This document shows positions 9,294 through 18,406 of a stretch of 64,000 bases of DNA, one piece after another. The stretch lies in contig NZ_LR216287.1 of the NCBI RefSeq assembly GCF_900696045.1, positions 1,054,001 to 1,118,000 of the forward strand. The letters run 5' to 3'. How positions within the stretch are numbered: the first letter of the stretch is position 1; each line of letters opens with the position of its first letter. A program made the position numbers and the translations under genes. The notes below the pieces were generated by a model. That model did no database searches and was not told the DNA's origin. It worked only from the letters and a program-made list of their open reading frames with translations. The DNA comes from Candidatus Nitrosocosmicus franklandus (lineage in GTDB: Archaea; Thermoproteota; Nitrososphaeria; Nitrososphaerales; Nitrososphaeraceae).

Positions 9294-10163
9294 ATGCAGT
9301 TAACAACAAAGTATGAACCTTATTTTTTCCTCCTCCCTGCAATTTCGATACTAATAGTATTCTTGTTATTTCCTTTTATGTGGAATATTTACATCTCCTT
9401 ACACGATGTCACAGTAACAACAATATTAAAAGAATGGAGATTTGTAAGTCTTGATAACTTTAAACAGGTTCTAAATGATCCAAATTTTCATATTTCAGTC
9501 AAAATTTCGTTAATCTTTGTTGGAGGATCTGTAGCATTTCAATTTTTTATAGGACTTTTAATATCATCTCTACTAAATCAAATTTCTAGGGGAAAGCAGA
9601 TCCTAATCGCAATATTTATGATCCCTTGGATAACATCTGGATTAATTGCTGCTTTTTCATTTAAATTTATTTTTGACAATAGTTTCGGAATCATAAATTA
9701 CTTACTAGGGTATTTTGGATTTTCAGCTATCGCATGGCTTTCAGATCCGAATACGGTCGTTTGGTCAATCATTATAGCAAATGTTTGGTATGGAACACCA
9801 TTTACTATTTTGTTTCTTACTGCAGGATTATTATCTGTAAATCAATCTATTTACGAATCTGCTAAGGTGGATGGAGCCACTAAGATCATGTCCTTCTTCT
9901 ATTTGACTCTCCCTTTAATCAAACCCTTTATAATAATTGATGTAATCTTAATAACAATCTGGTCGATTAATTTTTTTGAAATACCGTTAATCATGACTGG
10001 CGGTAATCCGTTATTTGCAAGTACTCCTGCATCCCTTTATATGTATAGACAGGCCTTTGAATTTGGACTATTGTCCAAAGGGTCGGCATCGGGTATAATA
10101 CTATTACTTATCAACGTAGTAGTTGCTTTTATCTATATTAGTGCATTGAGACAGAGGCGATAG
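9294..10163 (+). CDS. Sugar ABC transporter permease (MalF/UgpA type)
   Basis: A 289-residue integral membrane protein with six predicted membrane segments beginning at FFLLPAISILIVFLLFPF. The cytoplasmic EAA loop that docks on the ATPase is at about residues 187-210 (ESAKVDGAT followed by the LPLIKP stretch). It is the shorter type without the large periplasmic MalF insert. It is 36 bp after the binding protein and almost abuts the second permease. Confidence 0.9.
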   Translation: MQLTTKYEPYFFLLPAISILIVFLLFPFMWNIYISLHDVTVTTILKEWRFVSLDNFKQVLNDPNFHISVKISLIFVGGSVAFQFFIGLLISSLLNQISRGKQILIAIFMIPWITSGLIAAFSFKFIFDNSFGIINYLLGYFGFSAIAWLSDPNTVVWSIIIANVWYGTPFTILFLTAGLLSVNQSIYESAKVDGATKIMSFFYLTLPLIKPFIIIDVILITIWSINFFEIPLIMTGGNPLFASTPASLYMYRQAFEFGLLSKGSASGIILLLINVVVAFIYISALRQRR

Positions 10164-10164
10164 A

Positions 10165-11019
10165 TTGAACATGGACATATTTTCAAGCAAACAAATAGAA
10201 ATGATCGAAAAATCATTTGTTTATATCGCTCTTTTTGTATTCATCGGGCTCACACTATTTCCCTTGATCTGGGTCTTTACGACGTCATTGAAACCAAACG
10301 ATGAAACCATGAGTTTTCCTCCGAAATTGATTCCTGAAAACGTTACACTTGAAAATTACTGGTTTGTATTTACAAATTCCACCATTGTGAAAAGTATCTA
10401 TAACAGCTTAATTGTCAGTTTTGGGAGTATGATTTTGAATGTTACTATTTGTGCTTTTGCTGGATATGCCCTAGCACGATTTGAATTTAAAGCTAAGAAA
10501 ATATTCTTTTCCTTTATATTGGGTTTATTTACAATACCAATAGTTATAAACATAATACCATTATATATCATTCTTGCAAATCTAGGACTACTAAATTCCC
10601 TTGTATCTTTAATTCTTACTTTTCAAATCCTCATCATACCGTTAAATATCATGTTGTTAAAGAATTATTTTGAGACAATTCCAAGAGAATTAGAAGAGTC
10701 CGCATTGATTGATGGATGTTCAAAATTAGGAGTATTAAGAAAAATTACCATACCCCTGTCTATGCCAGGTTTTGCAGTCGCATCCATATTTTCATTTATT
10801 TTCTCTTGGAATGAATTTGTTCTCCCTATTGTACTTGCAAATTCACCTAACTCCACTTTATTTCAGGTCGCATTATACCAATTTATTTCACTGTATAGAA
10901 TCGAATGGGGATACTTGTCTGCAGGAATAATAATTGCATTACTACCAGTAATAATTCTCATCATTGTTTTCCAAAGACAAATGATCAAAGGATTTACGTT
11001 AGGTTCAATAAAGGGCTGA
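10165..11019 (+). CDS. Sugar ABC transporter permease (MalG/UgpE type)
   Basis: A 284-residue six-helix permease, partner of the preceding gene. The N-terminal helix IALFVFIGLTLFPLIWVF and the FPPKLIPENVTLENY segment are typical of MalG/UgpE proteins. The EAA loop is at about residues 175-197 (EESALIDGCSK followed by ITIPLSMPG). The first possible codon is a TTG two bases after the upstream stop; an ATG at 10171 is an equally likely start. The tight junction argues for co-translation. Confidence 0.9.
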   Translation: MNMDIFSSKQIEMIEKSFVYIALFVFIGLTLFPLIWVFTTSLKPNDETMSFPPKLIPENVTLENYWFVFTNSTIVKSIYNSLIVSFGSMILNVTICAFAGYALARFEFKAKKIFFSFILGLFTIPIVINIIPLYIILANLGLLNSLVSLILTFQILIIPLNIMLLKNYFETIPRELEESALIDGCSKLGVLRKITIPLSMPGFAVASIFSFIFSWNEFVLPIVLANSPNSTLFQVALYQFISLYRIEWGYLSAGIIIALLPVIILIIVFQRQMIKGFTLGSIKG

Positions 11020-11224
11020 AGAAAATCATTCAGATTCTCTTTATGAAGAAGTATTGTTTCACTACAACTTATTTAGTTTTACAATACACAATATGCTAGA
11101 TAGATCGATACTATAAAACATCATAAATTCTAAAATAGAAAATTTCCAATGTTTTAATGGATAAAAATATTTTACTCAAATCATTGGAAAATCCTTATTA
11201 TATCGATATAGAAATAGGAGATCA

Positions 11225-11542
11225 TTACGGTAGGATCTCTTCATCATCGCTGGTTGTTTCTGTTGCGGAGCTCTCTTCATCATCGCTGGTTGTTTCTGTT
11301 GCGGAGCTCTCTTCATCATCGCTGGTTGTTTCGGTAGAATTACTATTATCATTATTAATATTTTCAATAGTTTGATCAAAATCCCTACTCAAAGAACTAA
11401 AAGTGCTACTACTAGTATTTTCTGTAACTTCAATAGACAAATTTGGTAATGCCATGGAATTTGAGATAAAAAATGAATTAAAAGAATAATTAAATGCAAG
11501 GATTAATGTTAATGTAGCTACAGTTATGAGGATAAAATTCAC
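11225..11542 (-). CDS. Small secreted acidic protein with 12-residue tandem repeats
   Basis: A 105-residue protein: N-terminal hydrophobic segment (FILITVATLTLILAF) suggesting export or anchoring, a Ser/Asn-rich middle, and a C-terminus built of two and a half copies of TETTSDDEESSA. The repeats are strongly acidic and probably unstructured, as in cell-surface spacers or cation-binding tails. I recognise no family. It is convergent with the permease gene and stands alone. Confidence 0.5.
   Translation of the reverse strand: MNFILITVATLTLILAFNYSFNSFFISNSMALPNLSIEVTENTSSSTFSSLSRDFDQTIENINNDNSNSTETTSDDEESSATETTSDDEESSATETTSDDEEILP
11237..11331. repeat. 36-bp tandem repeat, about 2.6 copies
   Basis: Exact direct repeats with period 36 starting at 11237, 11273 and 11309; the third copy is cut after about 23 bp. 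The period is a multiple of three and keeps the minus-strand reading frame, encoding the TETTSDDEESSA unit. The first two units are identical at DNA level, which points to recent slippage or unequal exchange. Confidence 0.9.
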
Positions 11543-12280
11543 TATAACTAATCATAGGCTTATTACAAAATAAGAGTTACGTTGCTGAAATTGTTGCAAC
11601 AACCATTAAGATACCTATTGATTATTGACAGTCTGCAAATTCTGGTTTGGGTACAAACCCCGTATATTTAATAAAATTAAAGATTCGATAGCCAACCAAG
11701 TAATTCTGGTTTTGTAATAATGTCAAAGGTCTTTCCCAGTGATTAAAGTTCTTTTATTCTGAAATATATCAATAGTATAATAATAACAACATAATAATTT
11801 GACTAAGCTAAAAGTTATCTAGAATACAACAAAGATTTGCTTTTAAGTTTTACAACTAGGATAAACTTTAGTCATATCGCCCAAATGGAATAACACCACA
11901 CAAAAAATCGGCAAGGAAATCTGTATTAAGTTTGCGAATCATTTAGAGTGATAAGACTTCATTATAAGTTATATGAACCATAGAATATTAGTCCTGACAC
12001 CTAAACCTGTAAAACCATTAGAAGCTAACTAAGATGCATCATTATGACATAGTTAGAACACGAACACCGATAATTGGAGATAAAAAAATTTAGAGATAAC
12101 AATGCGATGTCCACCACATTTACGAAATGAATAACCTCGAGTTTCAAGCGATGATCTATGTATATGTATGGTTACAAGGGAATGAGGCTATAAATACAAA
12201 TTTAACAAGATTCGTTGTAGATATAAGTGCTTTGTTAGATAAGAAAAAAATAGGATGACAGTACTAGGTAGCAACGTCTT
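11543..12280. other. Gene-free stretch
   Basis: About 740 bp of AT-rich DNA between divergent genes. I see no convincing frame, RNA gene or long repeat. Confidence 0.5.
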
Positions 12281-12838
12281 ATGATAAACGATATGCATAG
12301 GACAAAATGGGGTAATCGATTTATTATCACTGCCATAATTCAAGGAGGCATAATGACTTTACTAGCACTATCTATGGTGGCTTCACAATTTATTTTTGCA
12401 AATAACTTTGATATGATACAATTTCTATCTTTGTCTTTTGAAGGGCCTGCAAAATGGTTCTTTCTTGGAATTATATTTTATCTTATTTTCATAGTTGCCA
12501 TAGCAGTTACGGCCATTTTCTACATTCATTTGGAAATCAATCTTAGGCGACAAATTTCTGGCATATTAAAGGTATTGGCATGGATTCATCTACTAGGTAT
12601 GAATATTGGAGGACCTCTGACTACTTTGCTTATGATATTTGCGGGATTATCAGGCTCAGGAGTAATGTCTGTCTTCATCGAAGGAAAAATAGGTCCACAG
12701 AATATTGAAATATTGAATGCGCTAACTACTCCAATAGCCATTTCAATAGGAATCTTAAGCATAGGTGTCATTTGTGGTGGTCTAGCATATACTCTAACTT
12801 ATCTCAAAGGAAACAACTTGATAAAAGGTGGACATTAA
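12281..12838 (+). CDS. Four-helix integral membrane protein, unknown function
   Basis: A 185-residue hydrophobic protein with four likely membrane spans: about residues 13-38 (FIITAIIQGGIMTLLALSM), 60-88 (FFLGIIFYLIFIVAIAVTAI), 103-130 (WIHLLGMNIGGPLTTLLMIF) and 150-176 (PIAISIGILSIGVICGG). The spacer with HLEINLRRQ is basic and presumably cytoplasmic. No family is recognised and it has no same-strand partner. Confidence 0.6.
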   Translation: MINDMHRTKWGNRFIITAIIQGGIMTLLALSMVASQFIFANNFDMIQFLSLSFEGPAKWFFLGIIFYLIFIVAIAVTAIFYIHLEINLRRQISGILKVLAWIHLLGMNIGGPLTTLLMIFAGLSGSGVMSVFIEGKIGPQNIEILNALTTPIAISIGILSIGVICGGLAYTLTYLKGNNLIKGGH

Positions 12839-13030
12839 AGAAATTTTAGAAATAAATCCACGAGTAGATCTCTTATATGAATATATTGAAAATTTATTTA
12901 TGCTGTAAGTATTCGAACAATAACTTTCAAATATCAATGGATCCGTGGCTCTTCAATTTCCTGAACCCTATTTTGACAGGGCTTGATATACGATGTGTTA
13001 TATCAGACTATCTTCTCAATGTTTATTAAC

Positions 13031-14107
13031 CTAAGACAGTCTAACTAGCGTTCTACCAATAGTATCTCCTCTAAAGAGACTGGCAAAGGCAAGTGGTGCA
13101 TTTTCCAATCCTTCAAAAATACTTTCTTTTAGTTGTATTTTGCCATCCCTAATCCATTTGACATGTTTGTATTGAATTCTCCTAAAATATCAAAGTGATC
13201 GCTCCAGATAAAACCCTGAAGTTTGAGCCTGTGTGAAACTGCCAGAGAAAGATTGGCAGGGCCTAAGGATGCTGATCTGCTACGCTGTTGATCTTCTTTT
13301 GAAGAATAGGTCATGTCTTCGCTATTGTATTGAGATGTGGTTCCACACAAAGCAATCCTTCCAAAGGTATTCATATTGTTAAATGCAGCCTCGAGATGTT
13401 TACCTCCAACATTATCAAAATATATATCGATTCCATTTGGATAAGCCCTATTTAGTTCCTCGGTGATATTATCAAAGCCGATCTTTCTATAGTTAAAAGC
13501 ATGGTCCATGCCAAGTTCATTAACTAACCAATTTACTTTCGCATCACTACCACAACTGCCTACTACATAACAGCCCTTTATCTTGGCCAACTGACATGCA
13601 ACAGAGCCCACCCCTCCTGCGGCTGAAGATACAAAAACAGTATCATGTCTTTCATGTAGACTACATATCTTAAATAGACCAACATACGCTGTCATGCCAG
13701 TGATACCAAGTAGACCCAGAAAAGAGCTCAATGGTGCCAGGGTTGGATCTACTTTTGATATGGATTTTTCTTCAATTTGAGCATCATTGCTGATCCAATA
13801 TTCCCTCCAACCAAAATTGGCCTTAACATAATCACCTACCTTAAACTGGGAGCTTTTGGATTTGATTACTTCTCCTATGCATCCGCCATCAAGTGGTTTA
13901 TTCAGTTCAAAAGGTGGAGCAAACCTAGTACCCTTGACCATATAGATACGTAAAAATGGATCTATAGACATCCAAATGTTTTGAACCAAAAAATCACCTT
14001 CCTCTTTTATGTCTGGAATTTCTACCTCTACGATTTCAAAGTCTTCTACTTTAACAGATCCTGCTGGACGCCTCTTTAAACGAATTTCACGACCAAATCT
14101 ATCATTT
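13031..14107 (-). pseudogene. MDR-family NADP-dependent oxidoreductase (PTGR/CurA-like), frameshifted
   Basis: Zinc-free medium-chain reductase of the leukotriene-B4-dehydrogenase/curcumin-reductase type, which reduces enone double bonds with NADPH. The longest uninterrupted part (13129-13989) has the GGVGSVACQLAK nucleotide loop, FDNVGG and the LAPLSSFLGLLGITGMTAY region. Its end (MSNGLGMAKYN then stop) is not family-like, while the neighbouring frame continues WIRDGKIQLKE, then LENAPLAFASLFRG and a natural stop at 13031. One base is missing near 13150-13165. At the 5' end family-like sequence (REIRLKRRPAGSV) continues upstream of 13989 to about 14107 but without an ATG/GTG/TTG in that frame. 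It is either a decaying gene or carries sequence errors. Confidence 0.8.
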
Positions 14108-14211
14108 TTCTATCTATAGATATCAGATGTTTATGATTCAAAAGAACTTTATTATTTGAAAATTGTACAAATTACGATTATGTTTTTATTAAATCCTGTT
14201 CAACATATGCT

Positions 14212-14691
14212 ATGAAAATTCTCGACGCAAGTGAACCAGAATTTGGCGGTCCTATGACAGAAGAGGAAGTGAGAGATTTCTTAATTAACAGTAACAAAAA
14301 CATTCACATTTCGACTCTGGATGAAAAGGGGGAACCCAACATCCACCCAACATGGTATTACTTTGACGATAGGAACGAAAAGATCTATATAGAGAGCGGA
14401 AGAGAATCAAGAAAAACCCAAAACCTAAGAAGGAATAACAAAATATACTTCTGCATAGATGATGATAGAATACCCTATAAAGGTGTTCGCGGCAAAGGAA
14501 CAGTGAGAATATCTGATGATGTTGATTATAACCTTCCCACAATTGAAAAGATTGTAGTCAAATATCTTGGAAGCGTCGAGCACCCTATGTCACACACCAT
14601 CATAAGTAAAATCAGAGGAGGAGATGCAATCCTATTAGAAATAACACCAAAGTTTTATGCTACCTGGGACCACAGCAAAGTCAAAAGGTAA
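14212..14691 (+). CDS. PPOX-fold flavin/F420-binding protein, second copy
   Basis: A 159-residue split-barrel protein paralogous to 5681-6124. The family strands NIHISTLDEKGEPNIHPTWY, KIYIESGRES and GVRGKGTVRI are intact, and the C-terminus (PKFYATWDHSK) matches the first copy. It is probably a homodimer binding FMN or F420. It lies upstream of an LLM-class enzyme that in archaea often uses F420, but 740 bp separate them, so an operon is unlikely. Confidence 0.8.
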   Translation: MKILDASEPEFGGPMTEEEVRDFLINSNKNIHISTLDEKGEPNIHPTWYYFDDRNEKIYIESGRESRKTQNLRRNNKIYFCIDDDRIPYKGVRGKGTVRISDDVDYNLPTIEKIVVKYLGSVEHPMSHTIISKIRGGDAILLEITPKFYATWDHSKVKR

Positions 14692-15435
14692 AGGAAAAGT
14701 TGTGCCAGAATATGAATTATCCCAGAGCAAAGAAATAGAATTGATAACCCCCAATCCTATTATAACAAAGTATGGTATAGAGTAAGAAAGCGCACCGGTA
14801 CGTAAACTTTAGTTTCTTTTAGATATATCCGCATATAGGAAAACCATTAAAGGAACGGTCGTTGAATATGGTCCAGGATTGAATCAACATAAAAATATTG
14901 TGAAGTAGAATCTAAAATATGGAACAATTTGGAAAACATAATCTCCTGTGTTTGTTAATCTAATTCCATTTTATAATGTAATGTTACTTTATAAGTGAAT
15001 AATAATCTAGTACGTGTAGGAGCATTAAGTTCCATTGGATTTTAGATCTAACAATGTGTGGTAAAGCTATAATATTAACTTGGGTTGATTTATATTTCAT
15101 ATTTTAAATTAAGTCTATAAAAGAATCTAAACCAAGACAAATAAACTTTCTCTCGTCTATTCGCCTATCTGCTTTTTAACCAACCACCTACTTGAGGTCA
15201 TAACTTTTGATGAATGACGGCATATGAAACTAACGTGTCAATTCAACCGTATAGTTTAAAGATACTAACAGACGATTTTATTTCATTCATTAAAGTAAAT
15301 AATAGCAGTAAATCTGAGTCAAGATTGAGAAATCAGTAGTACTATAGTAAGTGGTGTTAAATAGACAATCGACGAGTGTTGATTTGATTTTATTCACTAG
15401 AATGTTTTAATATCATAATAACCACTTTATTCATC
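14692..15435. other. Gene-free stretch
   Basis: About 740 bp without a supported gene. A short open segment at 14818-14910 (includes TIKGTVVEYGPG) looks protein-like but has no start and no recognised family. Confidence 0.4.
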
Positions 15436-16380
15436 TTGAAAGTTGGTATCTCACTACCGCAAGCTGGTTCACAAGCAACAAAAGAGAATATGCTACATAT
15501 GGCGCAAGCAGCAGAAAGCGAAGGCATCGATTCGATATGGACATTTGAAAGGTTACTCTGGCCTACCAACCCTCAAACTCCTTACCCAGCAACTCCAGAC
15601 GGAAGTCTTCCCCAAGAATATCAAATAATGCTTGATCCTTTAGAGACACTCTCATTTTTGGCCGCAAATACCAATAAAATTTCCTTAGGAACATCGGTAT
15701 TAGATATGCTGTTTCATAATCCTGTAATTTTAGCAAGAAGACTTGCTACACTTGATGTGTTTTCTGAAGGTAGAGTAATTTCTGGATTAGGTATCGGCTG
15801 GTCCAAGGATGAATATCAAGCTTCTAACATCCCATTTAATAACAAAGGGAAAAGAGCCGATGAATATGTCAAGATGTTAAAAATGATATGGACACACGAA
15901 GATGTTGAATTTAAGGGACAGTATTATAATATACCCAAATCAAAAATTGGACCAAAACCAGTGCAAAAGCCACATATTCCGATCTACCTTGGTGGTTTTA
16001 GCCCCAATGCAATTAAGAGAATAGTCGAAAATGATTTAAACGGTTGGATTGGTATTATTGGTGGCATTGCACCTTTTGATTATGTTCAGAGTGTTGTGAA
16101 TAACTTTAGAAATGAGGTAAATAAAGCCAATAAAGATGCCAATAAATTTAAAATGATTCTGCTCGCATACCCGTACCTTAAGGACAATAGTCTTAATTCA
16201 GGTAATAATGCTAATAGGGATACATTGACAGGAACAATTGATGAAATAGGCGACGACATCATGAAAATAAAAGATTTGAATGTTGATCATATAATATTTG
16301 CTTACAACTTTTCACCCATAGGCAAAGATATTGATAAGATGATCGATCTTACAAAGCAATTTTCACAATTTGCTAGATAG
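15436..16380 (+). CDS. LLM-class flavin/F420-dependent oxidoreductase
   Basis: A 314-residue TIM-barrel luciferase-like monooxygenase family protein. The N-terminus KVGISLPQAGSQATKENML, the ESEGIDSIWTFERL strand, the LGTSVLDMLFHNPVILARR block and the GRVISGLGIGWSKDEYQA block are diagnostic. The closest subgroup is the F420-dependent hydride-transfer enzymes. The first codon is TTG at 15436, directly giving the conserved first strand, with no ATG nearby. F420 rather than FMN is an inference from the archaeal setting, and the substrate is unknown. Confidence 0.88.
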   Translation: MKVGISLPQAGSQATKENMLHMAQAAESEGIDSIWTFERLLWPTNPQTPYPATPDGSLPQEYQIMLDPLETLSFLAANTNKISLGTSVLDMLFHNPVILARRLATLDVFSEGRVISGLGIGWSKDEYQASNIPFNNKGKRADEYVKMLKMIWTHEDVEFKGQYYNIPKSKIGPKPVQKPHIPIYLGGFSPNAIKRIVENDLNGWIGIIGGIAPFDYVQSVVNNFRNEVNKANKDANKFKMILLAYPYLKDNSLNSGNNANRDTLTGTIDEIGDDIMKIKDLNVDHIIFAYNFSPIGKDIDKMIDLTKQFSQFAR

Positions 16381-16688
16381 ATAGATAAGTAAACAAGGCC
16401 AACAAGAAGAAAAAACATTTATTCTTCAACAAAAAAATTTGAGTAGAACTATTGTCCAGTGTTGACAAGTTTCCACTTTTAGATAGTGAGTATATCTCCA
16501 ATAAAGGAATTATCTCACTTTTACCAAAAAGAATCTTTTGTTATCACCATTACCTTCCTAATAATCGTTGTTTCTTCCCATAAGTTTTTGTCCAATTAGA
16601 TATATATACATTGAATCACCACAAAGCTTCGAGATGGTCCTTAACTTTGCTTCCTAGTATAATCACATACATACATACATAAACCTGG
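16381..16688. other. Convergent intergenic region with a CATA microsatellite
   Basis: No gene. It contains a short tetranucleotide run (CATA-type, about four units) at 16664-16681 just after the stop of the minus-strand secreted protein. Confidence 0.6.
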
Positions 16689-17210
16689 TTATGTAATCTT
16701 TTCAGCTGACGCAGCCACAGTATAAGTTACTGTGAAGGGTTCACCTCCCACTGCACCAGCAGTATGAAATACCAAAGCATTGCCAACAAAGGATATACTA
16801 CCTGATGCGTATGATGTCCCACTTTCTGGTTTCATTAAACTCATAGCGACCTCAACATTACCAAACTTTTGTTTCAATGGCTCACCAAATTGCGATAATG
16901 ATTTACCTGACAGGGCACTGCTGTTGTATCCATGGAGAACAGCTATCTCTACTGGTTTGCTTGCTGCCCACGTGATATCGCCTCTCCAAACCAATCCATC
17001 CTCTCTAGGAGGAAGTGCAACTACTATCTGGTGTCCATCATGCATACCTGGAATTGACGTTTTGGTCTTTTGCATTACAACGTAGTTAGATAACACTTCT
17101 TCTACCTGGGCACTAGCAGAAGGAGACGGCCATGTAAAAAGAATGAGTCCAGGAATAAGAAAAAATGCTACAGCCAATAATATGGGGAATCTCATATTTT
17201 TGAATACCAT
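16689..17210 (-). CDS. Secreted protein, paralogue of 32145-32669
   Basis: A 173-residue exported protein: signal sequence FPILLAVAFFLIPGLILFTW ending near ASAQ, then a beta-rich domain. It shares with the protein at 32145-32669 the order KT.TS.PG..DGHQIV.ALPP, then a V/I-W-G-x-I/V-x-W strand followed by PVEIAVLHGYN-like sequence, and a C-terminal LVFHT.....FTVT. I do not recognise a named domain. It is divergent from the winged-helix gene at 17384 across a palindrome at 17255-17277. Confidence 0.65.
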   Translation of the reverse strand: MVFKNMRFPILLAVAFFLIPGLILFTWPSPSASAQVEEVLSNYVVMQKTKTSIPGMHDGHQIVVALPPREDGLVWRGDITWAASKPVEIAVLHGYNSSALSGKSLSQFGEPLKQKFGNVEVAMSLMKPESGTSYASGSISFVGNALVFHTAGAVGGEPFTVTYTVAASAEKIT

Positions 17211-17254
17211 TGATGCTTTACATTATGCATGTTCTATAAGGCTTGTTTACATGT

Positions 17255-17277
17255 CCTACGTAACTTAGTTACGTGGG
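17255..17277. promoter_or_regulatory. Palindrome between divergent genes, candidate operator
   Basis: Arms CCTACGTAAC (17255-17264) and GTTACGTGGG (17268-17277) with a 3-bp spacer; nine of ten positions pair. It lies 45 bp upstream of the secreted-protein gene and about 107 bp before the winged-helix gene. Its position suits autoregulation by the winged-helix protein, which is inference. Confidence 0.45.
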
Positions 17278-17383
17278 CTTTATAGACCAAGCATGAAAAC
17301 AAATTAAGGACAATGAAGTCACATAACGCCATGTCTAAGGTATTTGAACTAAATTGGTACATGTACATCGAGATCGGATTTAC

Positions 17384-17653
17384 ATGAGGAAGGACATCTT
17401 ATTGAAGCTCAATGAATTTGGAGAGCTAAACCAGAGTCAATTGATGAGCTATTGTGGATTAAACAATGTCGCACACAAGCCAATTATCGACGATTTGGTA
17501 GAAAAAGGTCTAATAATTAGATTTGAAGAACCATGGGGCAGACATAATAGGATAATCAAGTACAAGGTTTCAGAGAAGGGAAAGGAAATCGCAAAGGCAA
17601 TATTTGAGCCGTACGAATTACTGTTTCCAAGGAGAGAGGAGAAAAATGAATAG
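17384..17653 (+). CDS. Winged-helix DNA-binding protein
   Basis: An 89-residue one-domain regulator. The helix-turn-helix is in LNQSQLMSYCGLNNVAHKPIIDDL and the wing is the GRHNRIIKYKVSEKG hairpin, after which a helix with FEPYELLFP ends the protein. It resembles archaeal PadR/MarR-like or HTH_45-like domains. The frame is open to a TTG at 17354, but the ATG at 17384 (MRKDILLKL) fits a domain start better. A predicted two-helix membrane protein follows after 52 bp on the same strand, so the two may form an operon. Confidence 0.7.
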   Translation: MRKDILLKLNEFGELNQSQLMSYCGLNNVAHKPIIDDLVEKGLIIRFEEPWGRHNRIIKYKVSEKGKEIAKAIFEPYELLFPRREEKNE

Positions 17654-17705
17654 CATGATTAGCGCGTTTACAGCCCTTTTGATAAGCCTGTGGAGGGATA
17701 TTTAG

Positions 17706-18071
17706 ATGAATGATGCAACAGATTCCAAAGGAGAGTCCACGCATGAGAGTCTGCTTAAGATACTAGATAATGTCATTCATCAGTTGGATTTTATGAGAAA
17801 GGTGATGATCGTTATGACTATTTCATTTGTTATTATTGTACCTATAATTGCAACTCTGGGACTAATGTCTCAATCAACTGCCGGTGTAGGGAAATTCATT
17901 CCGATCATAGGTGGTGCTGCATTTCTAGTATGGCTTGGTGTTGGCATCAGACAGTGGAGGGTGTTTTCAAAATGGAAGCAAAAGTATCATGAATTTAATG
18001 CACTGCAGAAAAAGATTGAAAAGAGTCTTGATTTTGAAAAGGGTGGCAAAGAGAATAATAGCCCATATTAA
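17706..18071 (+). CDS. Small two-helix membrane protein
   Basis: A 121-residue protein with a helical N-terminus and two membrane spans (about residues 33-55, VMIVMTISFVIIVPIIATLG, and 65-82, FIPIIGGAAFLVWLGVGI), followed by a charged cytoplasmic tail (KWKQKYHEFNALQKKIEKS) that may form a coiled coil. Function unknown. It is probably co-transcribed with the winged-helix gene and could be its membrane partner. Confidence 0.6.
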   Translation: MNDATDSKGESTHESLLKILDNVIHQLDFMRKVMIVMTISFVIIVPIIATLGLMSQSTAGVGKFIPIIGGAAFLVWLGVGIRQWRVFSKWKQKYHEFNALQKKIEKSLDFEKGGKENNSPY

Positions 18072-18406
18072 CACAGAAATCAGATAGGTTCGATTGAAAG
18101 TAGAGAATGATACAAAGTAAATAGCCATAGAGCAGAATGTGCACGATCGTTAAACTGAACAAGCCTATTGAGAAGTACTTTTAATGAGTATATAGAACAC
18201 AGAGTGATTTAACTTGAGAGTCGAACACATACCGATGAGTAACAATATTATTACCATTCAAGAGATTAATGGCTTTAGATGCATAGACAAAGTTACCTGT
18301 GATAGTATGATCACGTTACAAATAATCAGAACATTAATCCTCTAATGTCACCTATTCTAGAATCAGATGTAAAATGAATATGCGATGTAAGATTAAATAT
18401 AGAGTA
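18072..18406. other. Gene-free convergent stretch
   Basis: No gene, RNA or long repeat recognised. Confidence 0.5.

Noticed and set aside
11237-11331. CRISPR-like 36-bp repeats
   Set aside because: The copies are directly adjacent with no spacers, keep a reading frame and encode a peptide repeat.
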